Source: Ideonella sp. (GTDB lineage Bacteria > Pseudomonadota > Gammaproteobacteria > Burkholderiales > Burkholderiaceae_C). Taken from it: 64,000 nt of DNA. The position numbers were made by a program, and so were the translations under genes. Each line of letters starts with the position of its first letter. The stretch's first letter is position 1. The stretch is taken from contig JABTUY010000001.1 of the NCBI GenBank assembly GCA_015075165.1, forward strand, positions 62,001-126,000, given 5' to 3'. Below the pieces are notes generated by a model. It worked only from the letters and a program-made list of their open reading frames with translations. It did no database searches and had not been told where the DNA came from. Positions 8,613 through 18,457 of the stretch are shown piece after piece.

Positions 8613-9374
8613 CTACCGCGCCGCGCCGTGGCACTTCTTGAACTTCAGCCCGCTGCCGCAGGGGCACGGCTCGTTGCGCCCGGGCTGCGCGTCGACGCGC
8701 CGGGTGGTGGGCCGCGGCGCGTGGTCGACCCAGTACAGCCGCAACTGCTGCGCCGCGAGACAGGCTTCATCGATCTGCTGGTCGCGCTCGTCGACGCCGC
8801 CGCCATCGGCCGGCGCCTGCAACGCTCGGATGCGATCGAACGCGTGGTGAAAGCGCTCGCCATCGCCGGCCGCAGCGTCGGGCACGACCCAGTCGGCGTT
8901 GAAGTCCTCGGTCGCCGCGACGAAGCCGCGCGACCACGCCACACCCGAGCGCAGTTCGTCGCGCGCCAGCTGTGCGTCGCCGTGGCCCTGTGCAACGAAG
9001 GCCTCGCGGTCGGCGTCTTCGTAGGCGACGATCCACGGCTCGAGCACCACGGTGTCGGGGTCGTCGACCAGCGCTTCGGCGTCGAGCTGTTGCGCCAGCT
9101 CGCGCCAGCGCGACGACAACGCACGCTGCGCGTGGCGTGCATCGCTCGGATCGGCGAACGTGCGCTCGAAGGTGTCGCCGAGCATCGCCGGCAGCCACTG
9201 CTCGAGTGCGATCGCGCGCGGGCCGGCGAGCACGCCGGTCAGGTAGCCGTCGACCCACTCGGGCGATACGCGACCGTCGAAGCCGCCGAGCCGCCAGCAG
9301 ACGCGTTCGTAGTCGGTGGCAGCCGCTTGTTCGGCAGCGGTCGGCGCGGGCATCGGGTGTTGTTCTTGCAGCAT
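8613..9374 (-). CDS. UPF0149/YecA-like protein with C-terminal SEC-C zinc motif
   Basis: Soluble 253-residue protein. The N-terminal two thirds match the UPF0149 (YgfB/YecA) type: [22 protein letters not shown], then a helical region ending [11 protein letters not shown]. The last 20 residues form the SEC-C motif [19 protein letters not shown], the CxCx8CH zinc site also found at the SecA C-terminus, where it binds SecB and ribosomes. The function of the family is poorly defined. It lies 11 bases downstream of alaS. ATG 9353 is an alternative start, 7 codons in. Confidence 0.85.
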   Translation of the reverse strand: MLQEQHPMPAPTAAEQAAATDYERVCWRLGGFDGRVSPEWVDGYLTGVLAGPRAIALEQWLPAMLGDTFERTFADPSDARHAQRALSSRWRELAQQLDAEALVDDPDTVVLEPWIVAYEDADREAFVAQGHGDAQLARDELRSGVAWSRGFVAATEDFNADWVVPDAAAGDGERFHHAFDRIRALQAPADGGGVDERDQQIDEACLAAQQLRLYWVDHAPRPTTRRVDAQPGRNEPCPCGSGLKFKKCHGAAR

Positions 9375-9385
9375 CGCGGTCGGTG

Positions 9386-12046
9386 CTACACGCGCTCGGC
9401 CACCCAGCCGCGCACCGAGGCCAGCGCCTGCGGCAGCCGCGCGGCATCGGTGCCGCCGGCCATCGCCAGGTCGGCCTTGCCGCCGCCCTTGCCGCCAACC
9501 TGCTGGGCGACGAAGTTGACCAGTTCGCCGGCTTTCACGCGCGCCGTGCGGTCGGCAGTGACGCCGGCGGCAAGCTGCACCTTCGCGCCGTCGACCGCGG
9601 CCAGCACGATCGCCGCGGTCTTCAGCTTGCTCTTGAGCTGATCCATCGTGTCGCGCAGGGTCTTCGCGTCGGCACCGTTGAGCGTCGCCGCCAGCACCTT
9701 TACGCCGTTGACATCGACCGCCTGCGCAAGCAGTTCGTCGCCTTGTGCCGACGCCAGCTTGCCCTTCAGCGCGGCCAGCTCTTTCTCGAGGCCGCGCACC
9801 TGCTCGAGCACCGCGCCGACGCGGCCCTGCACCTCGTCGGGCGCGACCTTCAGCGTGTCCGCCAGCCGCGACACGGTGGATTCGAGGCGCTGCAGATGGG
9901 CCAGCGCGTTGTCGCCGGTCACCGCCTCGACGCGCCGCACGCCGGCCGCGACGCCGCCTTCGGAGACGATCTTGAACAGGCCGATGTCGCCGGTGCGCTG
10001 CACATGCGTGCCGCCGCACAGCTCGCGGCTCGAACCGATGTCGAGCACGCGCACGGTGTCGCCGTACTTCTCGCCGAACAGCATCATCGCACCGAGCTTG
10101 TGCGCCTCGTCCATCGGCATCACGCGCGCCTGTGTTGCCGCGTTGGCCAGGATCTCGGCGTTGACGATCGACTCGACCTTGCGGATCTGCTCGTCGCTCA
10201 GCGGCGCGTTGTGCGCGAAGTCGAAGCGCGTGTGATCGGCATCGACCAGCGAGCCCTTCTGCTGCACGTGCGGGCCCAGCACCTCGCGCAGCGCCTTGTG
10301 CATCAGGTGGGTCACGCTGTGGTTGCGCATGGTCTTCGCGCGGCGCTCGCCGTCGACGCGAGCGAGCACGGCATCACCCACCGCCAGCGCGCCCTCGGCC
10401 ACGTGCACCTGGTGACCGAACACGTCGGCCTGAATCTTGGTGGTGTCTTCCACCAGCGCGCGAAAGGTCGCGTTGCGCAGCTCGCCGGTGTCGCCCACCT
10501 GGCCGCCGCTCTCGGCGTAGAACGGCGTGTGGTCGAGCACGACCACCGCGTCGTCGCCGGCCTTCACGCTGGCCACCGGTGCGCCGTCGAGATACAGCGC
10601 GGTGACCTTCGCGCCTTCGCGCACCAAGGTGTCGTAGCCGTGGAACGCGGTGGCTGCGCCGCTGTATGCGAGGCCGGCCGCCAGCTTGAACTTCGCCGCC
10701 GCCCTCGCCTGCTCGCGCTGGCGGGTCATTGCCGCATTGAAGCCTGCTTCGTCGACCGTGACGCCGCGTTCGCGGCAGACGTCGGCCGTCAGGTCGAGTG
10801 GGAAACCGTAGGTGTCGTGCAGCTTGAATGCCGTGTCGCCGTCGAGCGGCTGCGCGACCGGCGATAGCCCTTGACGCAGGCCGGCCAGCGCCGCCTCGAG
10901 GATCTCCATGCCGTTGGCGATGGTGTGGAAGAAGCGCTCCTCCTCGACCCGCAGCACATCGGTGACGCGCGCCTGCTCACGGCGCAGCTCGGGGTAGGCG
11001 TCGCCCATCTCGACGGCCAGCGGCGCCACCAGCGCATGGAAGAACGGCGTGCGCGCACCGAGCTTGTAGCCGTGCCGGATCGCACGGCGCGCGATGCGGC
11101 GCAGCACGTAGCCGCGGCCCTCGTTGCCCGGAATGACCCCGTCGGCCACCGTGAACGCGCAGGCGCGGATGTGGTCGGCGATCACCTTCAGCGAAGGGCT
11201 TGTGGGATCGCAGCTGCGACCGTCGCCGAAGCCGGCGGCGAAGTCGACCGCCTGCTTCGCGGCCGCCAGCAAGCGCACGAACAGGTCGATCTCGTAGTTG
11301 CTGTGCACATGCTGCAGCACGGCGGCCAGTCGCTCGAGCCCCATGCCGGTGTCGACACTGGGCTTGGGCAGCGGGTGCATCACGCCGTCTTCGGTGCGGT
11401 TGAACTGCATGAAGACGTTGTTCCAGATCTCGATGTAGCGATCACCGTCCTGCTCGGCGCTGCCGGGCGGGCCGCCGGCCACGGCCGGGCCGTGGTCGTA
11501 GAAGATCTCGCTGCACGGGCCGCACGGCCCGGTGTCGCCCATCATCCAGAAGTTATCGCTGGCGTAGCGCGCACCCTTGTTGTCGCCGATGCGCACCACG
11601 CGCTCGGCCGGCAGGCCGATGTGCTTGACCCAGATGTCGTGGGCCTCGTCGTCCTCGGCATAGACGGTGGCCCAGAGCTTGTCCTTCGGCAGGCCGAAAT
11701 GCACGGTGAGCAACTCCCACGCGTACTGCAGCGCATCGCGCTTGAAGTAGTCGCCGAAGCTGAAGTTGCCCAGCATCTCGAAGAACGTGTGGTGGCGCGC
11801 GGTATAGCCCACGTTCTCGAGGTCGTTGTGCTTGCCGCCGGCGCGGATGCACTTCTGCGCGGTGGCTGCGCGGCTATACGGCCGCTTGTCGAAGCCGAGG
11901 AACACGTCCTTGAACTGGTTCATTCCGGCGTTGGTGAACAGCAGCGTCGGGTCGTCGCCCGGTACCACCGGCGAAGACGCCACCACGGCATGGCCCTTGG
12001 ATTCGAAGAATTTCAGGAACGTGGCGCGGATCTCGGCGGCTTTCAT
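9386..12046 (-). CDS. alaS: alanyl-tRNA synthetase
   Basis: Charges tRNA-Ala and edits mischarged seryl- and glycyl-tRNA-Ala. It is 886 residues long, the full family length. The class II catalytic core begins [17 protein letters not shown] and includes [15 protein letters not shown] and [12 protein letters not shown]. The editing domain has the zinc-binding [11 protein letters not shown] (HxxxH) and CGGTHV motifs. The C-terminal coiled coil and DHHA1-like oligomerisation region ends [17 protein letters not shown]. The gene is divergent from the TctC-like gene across a 196-base gap, which must hold both promoters; no convincing -35/-10 pair is visible there. Confidence 0.98.
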   Translation of the reverse strand: MKAAEIRATFLKFFESKGHAVVASSPVVPGDDPTLLFTNAGMNQFKDVFLGFDKRPYSRAATAQKCIRAGGKHNDLENVGYTARHHTFFEMLGNFSFGDYFKRDALQYAWELLTVHFGLPKDKLWATVYAEDDEAHDIWVKHIGLPAERVVRIGDNKGARYASDNFWMMGDTGPCGPCSEIFYDHGPAVAGGPPGSAEQDGDRYIEIWNNVFMQFNRTEDGVMHPLPKPSVDTGMGLERLAAVLQHVHSNYEIDLFVRLLAAAKQAVDFAAGFGDGRSCDPTSPSLKVIADHIRACAFTVADGVIPGNEGRGYVLRRIARRAIRHGYKLGARTPFFHALVAPLAVEMGDAYPELRREQARVTDVLRVEEERFFHTIANGMEILEAALAGLRQGLSPVAQPLDGDTAFKLHDTYGFPLDLTADVCRERGVTVDEAGFNAAMTRQREQARAAAKFKLAAGLAYSGAATAFHGYDTLVREGAKVTALYLDGAPVASVKAGDDAVVVLDHTPFYAESGGQVGDTGELRNATFRALVEDTTKIQADVFGHQVHVAEGALAVGDAVLARVDGERRAKTMRNHSVTHLMHKALREVLGPHVQQKGSLVDADHTRFDFAHNAPLSDEQIRKVESIVNAEILANAATQARVMPMDEAHKLGAMMLFGEKYGDTVRVLDIGSSRELCGGTHVQRTGDIGLFKIVSEGGVAAGVRRVEAVTGDNALAHLQRLESTVSRLADTLKVAPDEVQGRVGAVLEQVRGLEKELAALKGKLASAQGDELLAQAVDVNGVKVLAATLNGADAKTLRDTMDQLKSKLKTAAIVLAAVDGAKVQLAAGVTADRTARVKAGELVNFVAQQVGGKGGGKADLAMAGGTDAARLPQALASVRGWVAERV

Positions 12047-12242
12047 CGGCGGCGGGTCTCGAGGCGGGCCGCGGAACCGGGACGGTCGACAGGGCGCAGG
12101 CGCTGTCCGTGGCGGCGATGTGTGATTTTATGTCGGCCAATGCGTGGCATCGGGCAGCCGCGGGCCACCGCAGCGGCGCGCCGGACTTAGTATCCTCGTG
12201 TAGAGGTTTCGAATCAGCGCCCAGCTGGCGCCCTCATCGATC

Positions 12243-13331
12243 ATGTCGCTGACCACAACTGCCTATCCTGCTGCTGCTGCTGCTGCGTTGCGCAGCGCCG
12301 TCCGTTGCGCGATCGCGGTCGTCGCCGCCGCGCTCGCCGTCGTGGCGCTGCCGGCGCACGCGGCCTGGGAGCCGACCGCTCCGGTGGAGATCGTCGTGCC
12401 GGCCGGCACCGGCGGCGGCGCCGACCAGATGGCCCGATTCATCCAGGAGATGGTCAAGAAGCACAACCTGATGCGTCAGCCGCTGAACGTGGTCAACAAG
12501 ACCGGCAACTCCGGCGCCGAGGGCCTGCTCGACGTGCGGGCCGCGCAGGGCAACCCGCACAAGCTGCTGATCACGCTGTCGAACCTGTTCACCACGCCGC
12601 TGGCGACCGGCACCAAGTTCAGCTGGCACGACATCACGCCGGTGCAGATGCTGACGCTCGACCAGTTCGTGCTGTGGGTCAACAGCAAGTCGCGGTATCA
12701 GTCGCCGAAAGACGTGCTCGACGCGCTGCGCGCCAGCCCACCCGGCTCGATCAAGCTCGGCGGTACCGGCAGCAAGCAGGAAGACCAGTTGATCAGCGTG
12801 TTGCTCGAAACCGCCGCCGATGCGCGCCTGGCCTACGTACCGCTCAAGGGCGGTGGCGCGGTCGCCAAGGCGTTGGCTGCCGGCGAGGTCGACCTGACGG
12901 TCAACAACCCGATCGAGGCCGAGAAGCTGTGGCGCGAGAGCCAGGTGCGTCCGCTGTGCGTGTTCGACGGCGCGCGGCTCGACTACCCGAACAAGATCGC
13001 CGGCGACGCGACCTGGAAGGACCTGCCCACCTGCATGTCGTTCGGCATTCCGGTGCAGTACCTGATGATGCGCAGCATCTTCATGGCGCCCGGCGTCACG
13101 CCCGAGCAGGTGGCCTACTACTCGCAACTGCTCGACAAGGTGCGCGCGCTGCCCGAGTGGAAGGACCTGATGATGAAGGGTGCCTACAAGCAGACGTCGA
13201 TGACCGGCCCGGCCTTCGTCGACTGGCTCGACCGCACCGACAACTTCCACCGCGTGCTGATGCGCGAGGCCAAGCTGATGGCGTCGAACACGGCAACTCC
13301 GGCGCCGCCGCCGCCCTCGGGCAAGAAGTAG
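12243..13331 (+). CDS. tripartite tricarboxylate transporter-type binding protein (TctC/Bug family)
   Basis: Exported substrate-binding protein of 362 residues. It has an N-terminal signal peptide with a hydrophobic core (AIAVVAAALAVVALPAHA) and a cleavage site near AHA-AW. The mature part opens with the family segment PVEIVVPAGTGGGADQMARF. Also visible are YVPLKGGGAVAKALAAGEVDLTVNN and the C-terminal VAYYSQLLDKVRALPEWKDL. No TctA/TctB membrane genes lie nearby, as is usual for orphan Bug proteins in Burkholderiales. It precedes a glutaryl-CoA dehydrogenase gene by 120 bases, so a dicarboxylate such as glutarate is a reasonable but unproven ligand. Confidence 0.88.
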   Translation: MSLTTTAYPAAAAAALRSAVRCAIAVVAAALAVVALPAHAAWEPTAPVEIVVPAGTGGGADQMARFIQEMVKKHNLMRQPLNVVNKTGNSGAEGLLDVRAAQGNPHKLLITLSNLFTTPLATGTKFSWHDITPVQMLTLDQFVLWVNSKSRYQSPKDVLDALRASPPGSIKLGGTGSKQEDQLISVLLETAADARLAYVPLKGGGAVAKALAAGEVDLTVNNPIEAEKLWRESQVRPLCVFDGARLDYPNKIAGDATWKDLPTCMSFGIPVQYLMMRSIFMAPGVTPEQVAYYSQLLDKVRALPEWKDLMMKGAYKQTSMTGPAFVDWLDRTDNFHRVLMREAKLMASNTATPAPPPPSGKK

Positions 13332-13451
13332 CGCGCTGGCGCAGCGGGCCCGCGGGCGCCTTGGCGGCGCGCAACCCGCCCGGTGGCCGCACCGGGTTAC
13401 GATGACTTCCGTTTCGCCCGCCACGCGGGCCTCCAACGGAAACCCTGCGCC

Positions 13452-14636
13452 ATGTCCAAGCACGCCACGTTCAACTGGGAAGATCCGCTGCTGCTCGGCG
13501 AGCAGCTGAGCGACGACGAGCGCCAGGTGCGCGATGCCGCGCGCGAGTACTGCCAGGGCAGCCTCGCGCCGCGCGTGCTCGAGGCATTCCGCCACGAGAA
13601 AACCGACCCCGGCATCTTCCGCGAGATGGGCTCGCTCGGCCTGCTCGGGCCGACGATTCCCGAAGCCTACGGCGGCGCGGGCCTCAACTACGTCTGCTAC
13701 GGCCTGGTCGCGCGCGAGGTCGAGCGCATCGACTCCGGCTATCGCTCGATGATGAGCGTGCAGAGCTCGCTGGTGATGGTGCCGATCAACGAGTTCGGCA
13801 CCGAGGCGCAGAAACGCAAGTACCTGCCCAAGCTCGCCTCCGGCGAGTGGATCGGCTGCTTCGGCCTCACCGAGCCGAACCACGGCTCCGACCCCGGCAG
13901 CATGATCACGCGCGCGAAGAAGGTGCCCGGCGGCTACTCGTTGAGCGGCGCCAAGATGTGGATCACCAACTCGCCGATCGCCGACGTGTTCGTGGTCTGG
14001 GCCAAGGACGACGGCGGCCAGATCCGCGGCTTCATCCTCGACAAAGGCGCCAAGGGCCTGTCGGCGCCGGCCATACACGGCAAGGTGGGGCTGCGCGCCA
14101 GCATCACCGGCGAGATCGTGATGGATGAGGTGTTCTGCCCCGAGGAGAACGCCTTCCCCGAGGTGCGCGGCCTCAAGGGCCCGTTCACGTGCCTGAACAG
14201 TGCCCGCTACGGCATTGCCTGGGGCGCGCTCGGCGCCGCCGAAGACTGCTTCCACCGTGCGCGCCAGTACGTGCTCGACCGCAAGCAGTTCGGCCGGCCC
14301 CTGGCGGCCAACCAGCTGGTGCAGAAGAAGCTGGCCGACATGCTGACCGAGATCGCACTCGGCCTGCAGGCGTGCCTGCGCCTGGGGCGCCTGAAGGACG
14401 ACGGCAACGCGGCGGTCGAGACCACCAGCATCCTCAAGCGCAACGGCTGCGGTAAGGCGCTCGACATCGCGCGTGCCGCGCGCGACATGATGGGCGGCAA
14501 CGGCATCAGCGACGAGTTCGGCGTCGCCCGTCACCTGGTGAACCTCGAGGTGGTCAACACCTACGAGGGCACGCACGACATCCACGCGCTGATCCTCGGC
14601 CGCGCGATCACCGGCATCCAAGCGTTCACTGCATGA
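13452..14636 (+). CDS. gcdH: glutaryl-CoA dehydrogenase
   Basis: FAD enzyme oxidising and decarboxylating glutaryl-CoA to crotonyl-CoA in lysine, tryptophan and glutarate breakdown. The acyl-CoA dehydrogenase fold is complete in 394 residues: [75 protein letters not shown] and [12 protein letters not shown]. The catalytic base is E372 in [16 protein letters not shown], with the C-terminal pattern of this subfamily. The ATG follows a weak GGAAA and begins the expected [16 protein letters not shown] CoA-transferase and an aldehyde dehydrogenase of the same pathway follow. Confidence 0.93.
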   Translation: MSKHATFNWEDPLLLGEQLSDDERQVRDAAREYCQGSLAPRVLEAFRHEKTDPGIFREMGSLGLLGPTIPEAYGGAGLNYVCYGLVAREVERIDSGYRSMMSVQSSLVMVPINEFGTEAQKRKYLPKLASGEWIGCFGLTEPNHGSDPGSMITRAKKVPGGYSLSGAKMWITNSPIADVFVVWAKDDGGQIRGFILDKGAKGLSAPAIHGKVGLRASITGEIVMDEVFCPEENAFPEVRGLKGPFTCLNSARYGIAWGALGAAEDCFHRARQYVLDRKQFGRPLAANQLVQKKLADMLTEIALGLQACLRLGRLKDDGNAAVETTSILKRNGCGKALDIARAARDMMGGNGISDEFGVARHLVNLEVVNTYEGTHDIHALILGRAITGIQAFTA

Positions 14637-14658
14637 CCGAGCGGGTGTTCGATGCGTG

Positions 14659-14742
14659 GCGGGCCGAGCGCCGGGCCGCTCCCAAGCCGGCCCGCGTCCC
14701 CTCGGGGGACCGTCCGACGGTCCCGTCGGACGAGGGGCGGTC
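14659..14742 (+). repeat. dispersed mosaic repeat, family 2 copy A
   Basis: Lies between gcdH and the CoA-transferase gene. It carries GAGCGCCGGGCCGCTCCCAAG, then CCCCTCGGGGG and the inverted pair GGGACCGTCC/GGACGGTCCC. The core matches, in opposite orientation, the sequence at 56657-56750 between ompR and envZ. Its last bases (GAGGGG) supply the ribosome-binding site of the next gene. Confidence 0.7.
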
Positions 14743-15918
14743 ATGACGCCGCTCGACGGCGTGCGCGTGCTCGACCTGAGCCGTGTGCTCGCCGGCCCCT
14801 GGTGCGGCCAGCTGCTGGCCGACTACGGTGCCGATGTGATCAAGGTCGAGCGCCCCGGTGCCGGCGACGACACCCGCGCCTGGGGCCCGCCGTGGTGGGG
14901 CGACCCGGGCCAGCGCATGTCGGCCTACTACCTGAGTGCCAACCGCGGCAAGCGCTCGATCGCGATCGACCTCGCCAGTGCCGACGGCGCTGCGCTGGTG
15001 CGGCGCATCGCGGCGCACGCCGACGTGCTGCTCGAGAACTACAAGGTCGGCCAGCTCGCGAAGTACGGCCTCGACGCCGCCACGCTGCAAGCACTGAACC
15101 CGCGGCTGGTCTACTGCTCGATCACCGGCTACGGCCAGGACGGCCCCTATGCAGCGGCCGCCGGCTACGACTTCGCGATCCAGGCCACGGGCGGCCTGAT
15201 GAGCGTGACCGGCGAGAAGGACGGCACCCCGGGCACCGAGCCGCAGAAGGTCGGCGTCGCGGTAGCCGACCTGTTCACCGGGCTGTATGCCACCACTGCG
15301 GTGCTGGCCGCGCTGCACGAGCGCGAGCGCACCGGCCGTGGCCGCCACGTCGACGCCGCGCTGCTCGACACCCAGGTGGCGATGCTGGCCAACCAGGCGA
15401 GCAACTATCTGGTCGGCGGCCAGATGCCCAAACGGATGGGCAACGCGCACGTCAACGTCGTGCCGTACCAGGTGTTCAAAACGCGCGACGGCCACATCGT
15501 GCTCGCGGTCGGCAACGACAGCCAGTTCCAGCGCTTCTGCAAGCTCGCCGGTCACGAGGCGGTGGGCAGCGACCCGCGCTTCCTGACCAATGCGCTGCGC
15601 ATCGAGCACCGCGACGTGCTGGCGCCGCTGATCGCCGGCTGGATGCTCGAGCGCACCACCGCCGAGTGGACCGCGCTGCTCGAGCCCAACACCGTGCCAT
15701 GCGCGCCGATCCTCGAGCTGCCCGAGGTGTTCCGCCACCCGCAGGTGACCGCGCGCGGCCTGCAGATCGACAATGCCGGCATGCCGATGGTGGCCGCACC
15801 GATGCGCCTCGACGGCCAGCGTGCCGTATCGTCGGCGCCGGCGCCGCGGCTCGACGAGCACGGCGCCGCGATCCGCGCTGCGCTGGACCGCGCCGACGCC
15901 TGGCCGAAGCCTCGGTGA
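14743..15918 (+). CDS. class III (CaiB/BaiF) CoA-transferase, probably glutarate-activating
   Basis: Soluble CoA-transferase of 391 residues. Landmarks are LDLSRVLAGPWCGQLLADYGAD, DVIKVERPGAGDDTRAWGPP, SANRGKRSIAIDL and the predicted acyl-accepting Asp D176 in GVAVADLFTGLYATTAV. The position between glutaryl-CoA dehydrogenase and a semialdehyde dehydrogenase suggests it makes glutaryl-CoA from glutarate with succinyl-CoA as donor, like the CoA-transferase beside gcdH in Pseudomonas. That assignment is contextual. ATG 14743 follows GAGGGG; an open frame upstream only translates the repeat. The C-terminus overlaps a small direct duplication (15901-15938). Confidence 0.88.
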   Translation: MTPLDGVRVLDLSRVLAGPWCGQLLADYGADVIKVERPGAGDDTRAWGPPWWGDPGQRMSAYYLSANRGKRSIAIDLASADGAALVRRIAAHADVLLENYKVGQLAKYGLDAATLQALNPRLVYCSITGYGQDGPYAAAAGYDFAIQATGGLMSVTGEKDGTPGTEPQKVGVAVADLFTGLYATTAVLAALHERERTGRGRHVDAALLDTQVAMLANQASNYLVGGQMPKRMGNAHVNVVPYQVFKTRDGHIVLAVGNDSQFQRFCKLAGHEAVGSDPRFLTNALRIEHRDVLAPLIAGWMLERTTAEWTALLEPNTVPCAPILELPEVFRHPQVTARGLQIDNAGMPMVAAPMRLDGQRAVSSAPAPRLDEHGAAIRAALDRADAWPKPR

Positions 15919-15938
15919 TCTGGCCGAAGCCTCGATGA
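15901..15938 (+). repeat. short tandem duplication at the CoA-transferase stop codon
   Basis: The 18-base unit TGGCCGAAGCCTCG(G/A)TGA occurs twice, separated by TC. The first copy contains the real stop; the second repeats the same residues and stop codon downstream. It looks like a replication-slippage duplication. Confidence 0.8.
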
Positions 15939-15957
15939 CTTCAGTTCGGAGTTCGTG

Positions 15958-17436
15958 ATGGACGTGAAGACCTCGCCGCTGGCCGCGCTGCACGACGCCA
16001 CGCTGCTGCGCACCAACGCGCTGATCGACGGCCACTGGGTGGCCGGCACGCAGCGTTTCGCGATCGACGATCCGGCCACCGGCCGCAAGCTGGTCGACGT
16101 GGCCAACCTCGGCGCGGCCGAGACCGAGCGCGCGATCGCCGCGGCCAACGCGGCTTGGCCGGCGTGGCGCGGCAAGACCGCGCGCGAACGCCACGCCATC
16201 TTGATGAAGTGGTTCGCGCTGCTGAACCAGCACGCCGACGACCTCGCCCGCATCATGACCGCCGAGCAGGGCAAGCCGCTGGCCGAGGCGCGTGGCGAGG
16301 TGGTGTACGGCGCCAGCTTCATCGAGTGGTTTGCCGAGGAAGGCAAGCGCGTCTACGGCGAGACCATTCCCACCACCGACCCGAACAAGCGCACGCTGGT
16401 GCTGAAGCAGCCGATCGGCGTCTGCGCGGCGATCACGCCGTGGAACTTCCCGATCGCGATGATCACGCGCAAGGTGGCACCAGCGCTCGCCGCCGGCTGC
16501 CCGGTGGTGATCAAGCCCGCCGAGGCAACGCCGCTGTCGGCGCTGGCCTGCGCCGAGCTCGCTCAGCGCGCCGGCATGCCGCCGGGCGTGCTGAACGTGG
16601 TCACCGCCGATGCGCGGCAGTCGATCGAGGTCGGCAAGGCGCTGTGCGCCTCCGACGTGGTGCGTCACCTGTCGTTCACCGGCTCGACCGAGGTGGGCCG
16701 TATCCTGATGCAGCAGTGCGCGCCGACGGTCAAGAAAATGTCGCTCGAGCTCGGCGGCAACGCGCCGTTCATCGTGTTCGACGATGCCGACCTCGATTCG
16801 GCCGTCGAGGGCGCGATGGTCAGCAAGTACCGCAACGCCGGCCAGACCTGCGTCTGCGCCAACCGCTTCTATGTGCAGGATGGCGTCTACGACGCCTTCG
16901 TCGCCAAGCTGGCCGAGAAGTCGAAGACGATCAAGGTCGGCAACGGCTTCGAGCCCGGCGTCAACCAGGGCCCGCTGATCGACGCGCAGGCGATGGCCAA
17001 GGTCGAGGCACACGTGGCCGACGCGCTGGCCAAAGGCGGCGAAGTGGTGGCCGGCGGCGCGCGCATCGGCGAGCGCTTCTACGCCCCCACGGTGATCGCC
17101 AACGCCACGCCCGAGATGCTGTGCTCGCGCGAGGAAACCTTCGGCCCGATGGCGCCGGTGTTTCGCTTCAAGACCGAGGCCGAGGCGATCGAGCGCGCCA
17201 ACGCCACCGAGTTCGGCCTCGCCAGCTACTTCTACAGCCGTGACGTGGGCCGCATTTTCCGCGTCGCCGAGGCGCTCGAGTACGGCATGGTCGGCATCAA
17301 CACCGGAATGATTTCGGTCGCCGAGGTGCCGTTCGGCGGCGTCAAGCAATCGGGCCTGGGCCGCGAAGGCTCGCACTACGGCATCGACGACTACGTCGAG
17401 ATCAAGTATCTGTGCCTGGGTGACCTGAACAAGTAG
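15958..17436 (+). CDS. NAD(P)-dependent succinate/glutarate-semialdehyde dehydrogenase
   Basis: Aldehyde dehydrogenase of the GabD/DavD class, 492 residues. It carries CAAITPWNFPIAMITRKVAPAL, the cofactor-binding SFTGSTEVGR, the general base E264 in LELGGNAPF and the catalytic Cys C298 in GQTCVCANRF. The C-terminal EVPFGGVKQSGLGREGSHYGIDDYVEIKY is typical of succinate-semialdehyde dehydrogenases. Beside glutaryl-CoA dehydrogenase and a CoA-transferase, glutarate semialdehyde from 5-aminovalerate (lysine degradation) is the likely substrate. GTG 15955 and ATG 15958 are adjacent; the ATG is better spaced from GGAG. Confidence 0.92.
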   Translation: MDVKTSPLAALHDATLLRTNALIDGHWVAGTQRFAIDDPATGRKLVDVANLGAAETERAIAAANAAWPAWRGKTARERHAILMKWFALLNQHADDLARIMTAEQGKPLAEARGEVVYGASFIEWFAEEGKRVYGETIPTTDPNKRTLVLKQPIGVCAAITPWNFPIAMITRKVAPALAAGCPVVIKPAEATPLSALACAELAQRAGMPPGVLNVVTADARQSIEVGKALCASDVVRHLSFTGSTEVGRILMQQCAPTVKKMSLELGGNAPFIVFDDADLDSAVEGAMVSKYRNAGQTCVCANRFYVQDGVYDAFVAKLAEKSKTIKVGNGFEPGVNQGPLIDAQAMAKVEAHVADALAKGGEVVAGGARIGERFYAPTVIANATPEMLCSREETFGPMAPVFRFKTEAEAIERANATEFGLASYFYSRDVGRIFRVAEALEYGMVGINTGMISVAEVPFGGVKQSGLGREGSHYGIDDYVEIKYLCLGDLNK

Positions 17437-17442
17437 CCGGCA

Positions 17443-17468
17443 GGCGCAAGGCCCTTTAGCCTTGCGCC
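17443..17468. terminator. hairpin terminator between convergent genes
   Basis: Perfect 10-bp inverted repeat GGCGCAAGGC-CCTTTA-GCCTTGCGCC, extended by outer CCGG/CCGG pairing. It lies 6 bases after the aldehyde dehydrogenase stop and 10 bases before the stop of the minus-strand gene. It probably serves both transcripts, although no T-run follows. Confidence 0.75.
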
Positions 17469-17478
17469 CGGCCTCACA

Positions 17479-18405
17479 TCAGAACTGCGTCGGCAGTTCG
17501 TCGTTGGCGGCACCGCCGCGCCGGCCGTGGCCGTCGGCGAATCCCACCCGCCCCTGCACCTGGCACTGCGACGCGGCGCCGGCGGCGAGGCGCAACAGCG
17601 TGTCGGCCTCGCGCCCATCGCCCGGGTAGCGCGCGACGCCGCAGCCCACCGCCACCGCGACATCCTGGCCGGCCACGTTCAGCGGCCGGCGCAGGCCCAG
17701 CGACAACTTGGCCGCCACGCGGTCGCCATCGCCGGCGTCGTCGATCCACGCCAGCAGCACGGCGAAGCGATCGGCCCCGAGCGCGGCGACGACGTCGCTG
17801 GCGCGCAGCGCCGAACGCAGTCTCACCGCGACCTTGCGCCGCAGCACATTGGCCGCCTCGACGCCCAGCCGGGCCTCGGCCGCCGCCAGCCCCTCGACGC
17901 GCAGCACCAGCAGCGCCATCGGCGCCGGCTCGCGCTCGCGCAGCGCGAGCAGGTGGGTCATGTGCTCCATCAGCTGCGCATGGTTGGGCAAACCGGTGCC
18001 GAGATCGGTGGCATGGGCGCGTCGCGCCTGCAGCTCGATGCGCTTGCGCTCCACCGCCTGCCGCAGCGCCAGCGCGAGGCGATCGGCCGTCGCTGCGCGC
18101 GTCGGCAGGACCTCCTGCACGCCGAGCTGCAGCAGCCTCGTCACCACCGGCGCGGTGGGCTCGGGCGTGGCCACCAGGACGGCCGCTGCGAGCGTGGCAT
18201 GCGACAACGCAGCCCATTGCAGCAGCGCCTGCAGAGCGTCGGAATCGGCCACTTCGAGCAGCAGCGCATCGAATCGCCCGGCTCGTAGATGGGCAGCCGC
18301 ATCGTCGAGGTTCGCGCACGTCTGCACGACGCACGGGCCGAACGCCGAGGTGGCCAGATCCGGCGCCGCCGCGCCCAGGTACAGCAACTGGATCGGTGGG
18401 TTCAC
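17479..18405 (-). CDS. receiver-like plus degenerate GGDEF domain protein
   Basis: 308-residue predicted cytoplasmic signalling protein. The N-terminal 120 residues look like a response-regulator fold (IQLLYLGAAAPDLA, then FDALLLEVADSDALQALL and LLQLGVQEVLPTRA) but lack the acidic pocket and phosphoacceptor pattern. The second half is a GGDEF fold beginning DLGTGLPNHAQLMEHMTHLL. The signature loop reads LGADRFAVLLA instead of GG(D/E)EF, so diguanylate cyclase activity is unlikely. A substrate-sensing or protein-binding role is more plausible. GTG 18405 is chosen because GAAGG precedes it by 6 bases; GTG 18429 has no such site. Confidence 0.7.
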   Translation of the reverse strand: MNPPIQLLYLGAAAPDLATSAFGPCVVQTCANLDDAAAHLRAGRFDALLLEVADSDALQALLQWAALSHATLAAAVLVATPEPTAPVVTRLLQLGVQEVLPTRAATADRLALALRQAVERKRIELQARRAHATDLGTGLPNHAQLMEHMTHLLALREREPAPMALLVLRVEGLAAAEARLGVEAANVLRRKVAVRLRSALRASDVVAALGADRFAVLLAWIDDAGDGDRVAAKLSLGLRRPLNVAGQDVAVAVGCGVARYPGDGREADTLLRLAAGAASQCQVQGRVGFADGHGRRGGAANDELPTQF

Positions 18406-18457
18406 TGGTTGCCTTCGCGGCGGGCGCACCGGGCGCTCGCAAGCGTCAGGTCGCGGA

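Noticed and set aside
12234-17376. Very long minus-strand open frames (836 and 916 codons) opposite the TctC, gcdH, CoA-transferase and aldehyde dehydrogenase genes
   Set aside because: Arg/His/Gly-rich, motif-free translations antisense to four genes with complete catalytic motifs; this is a known effect of high GC content.
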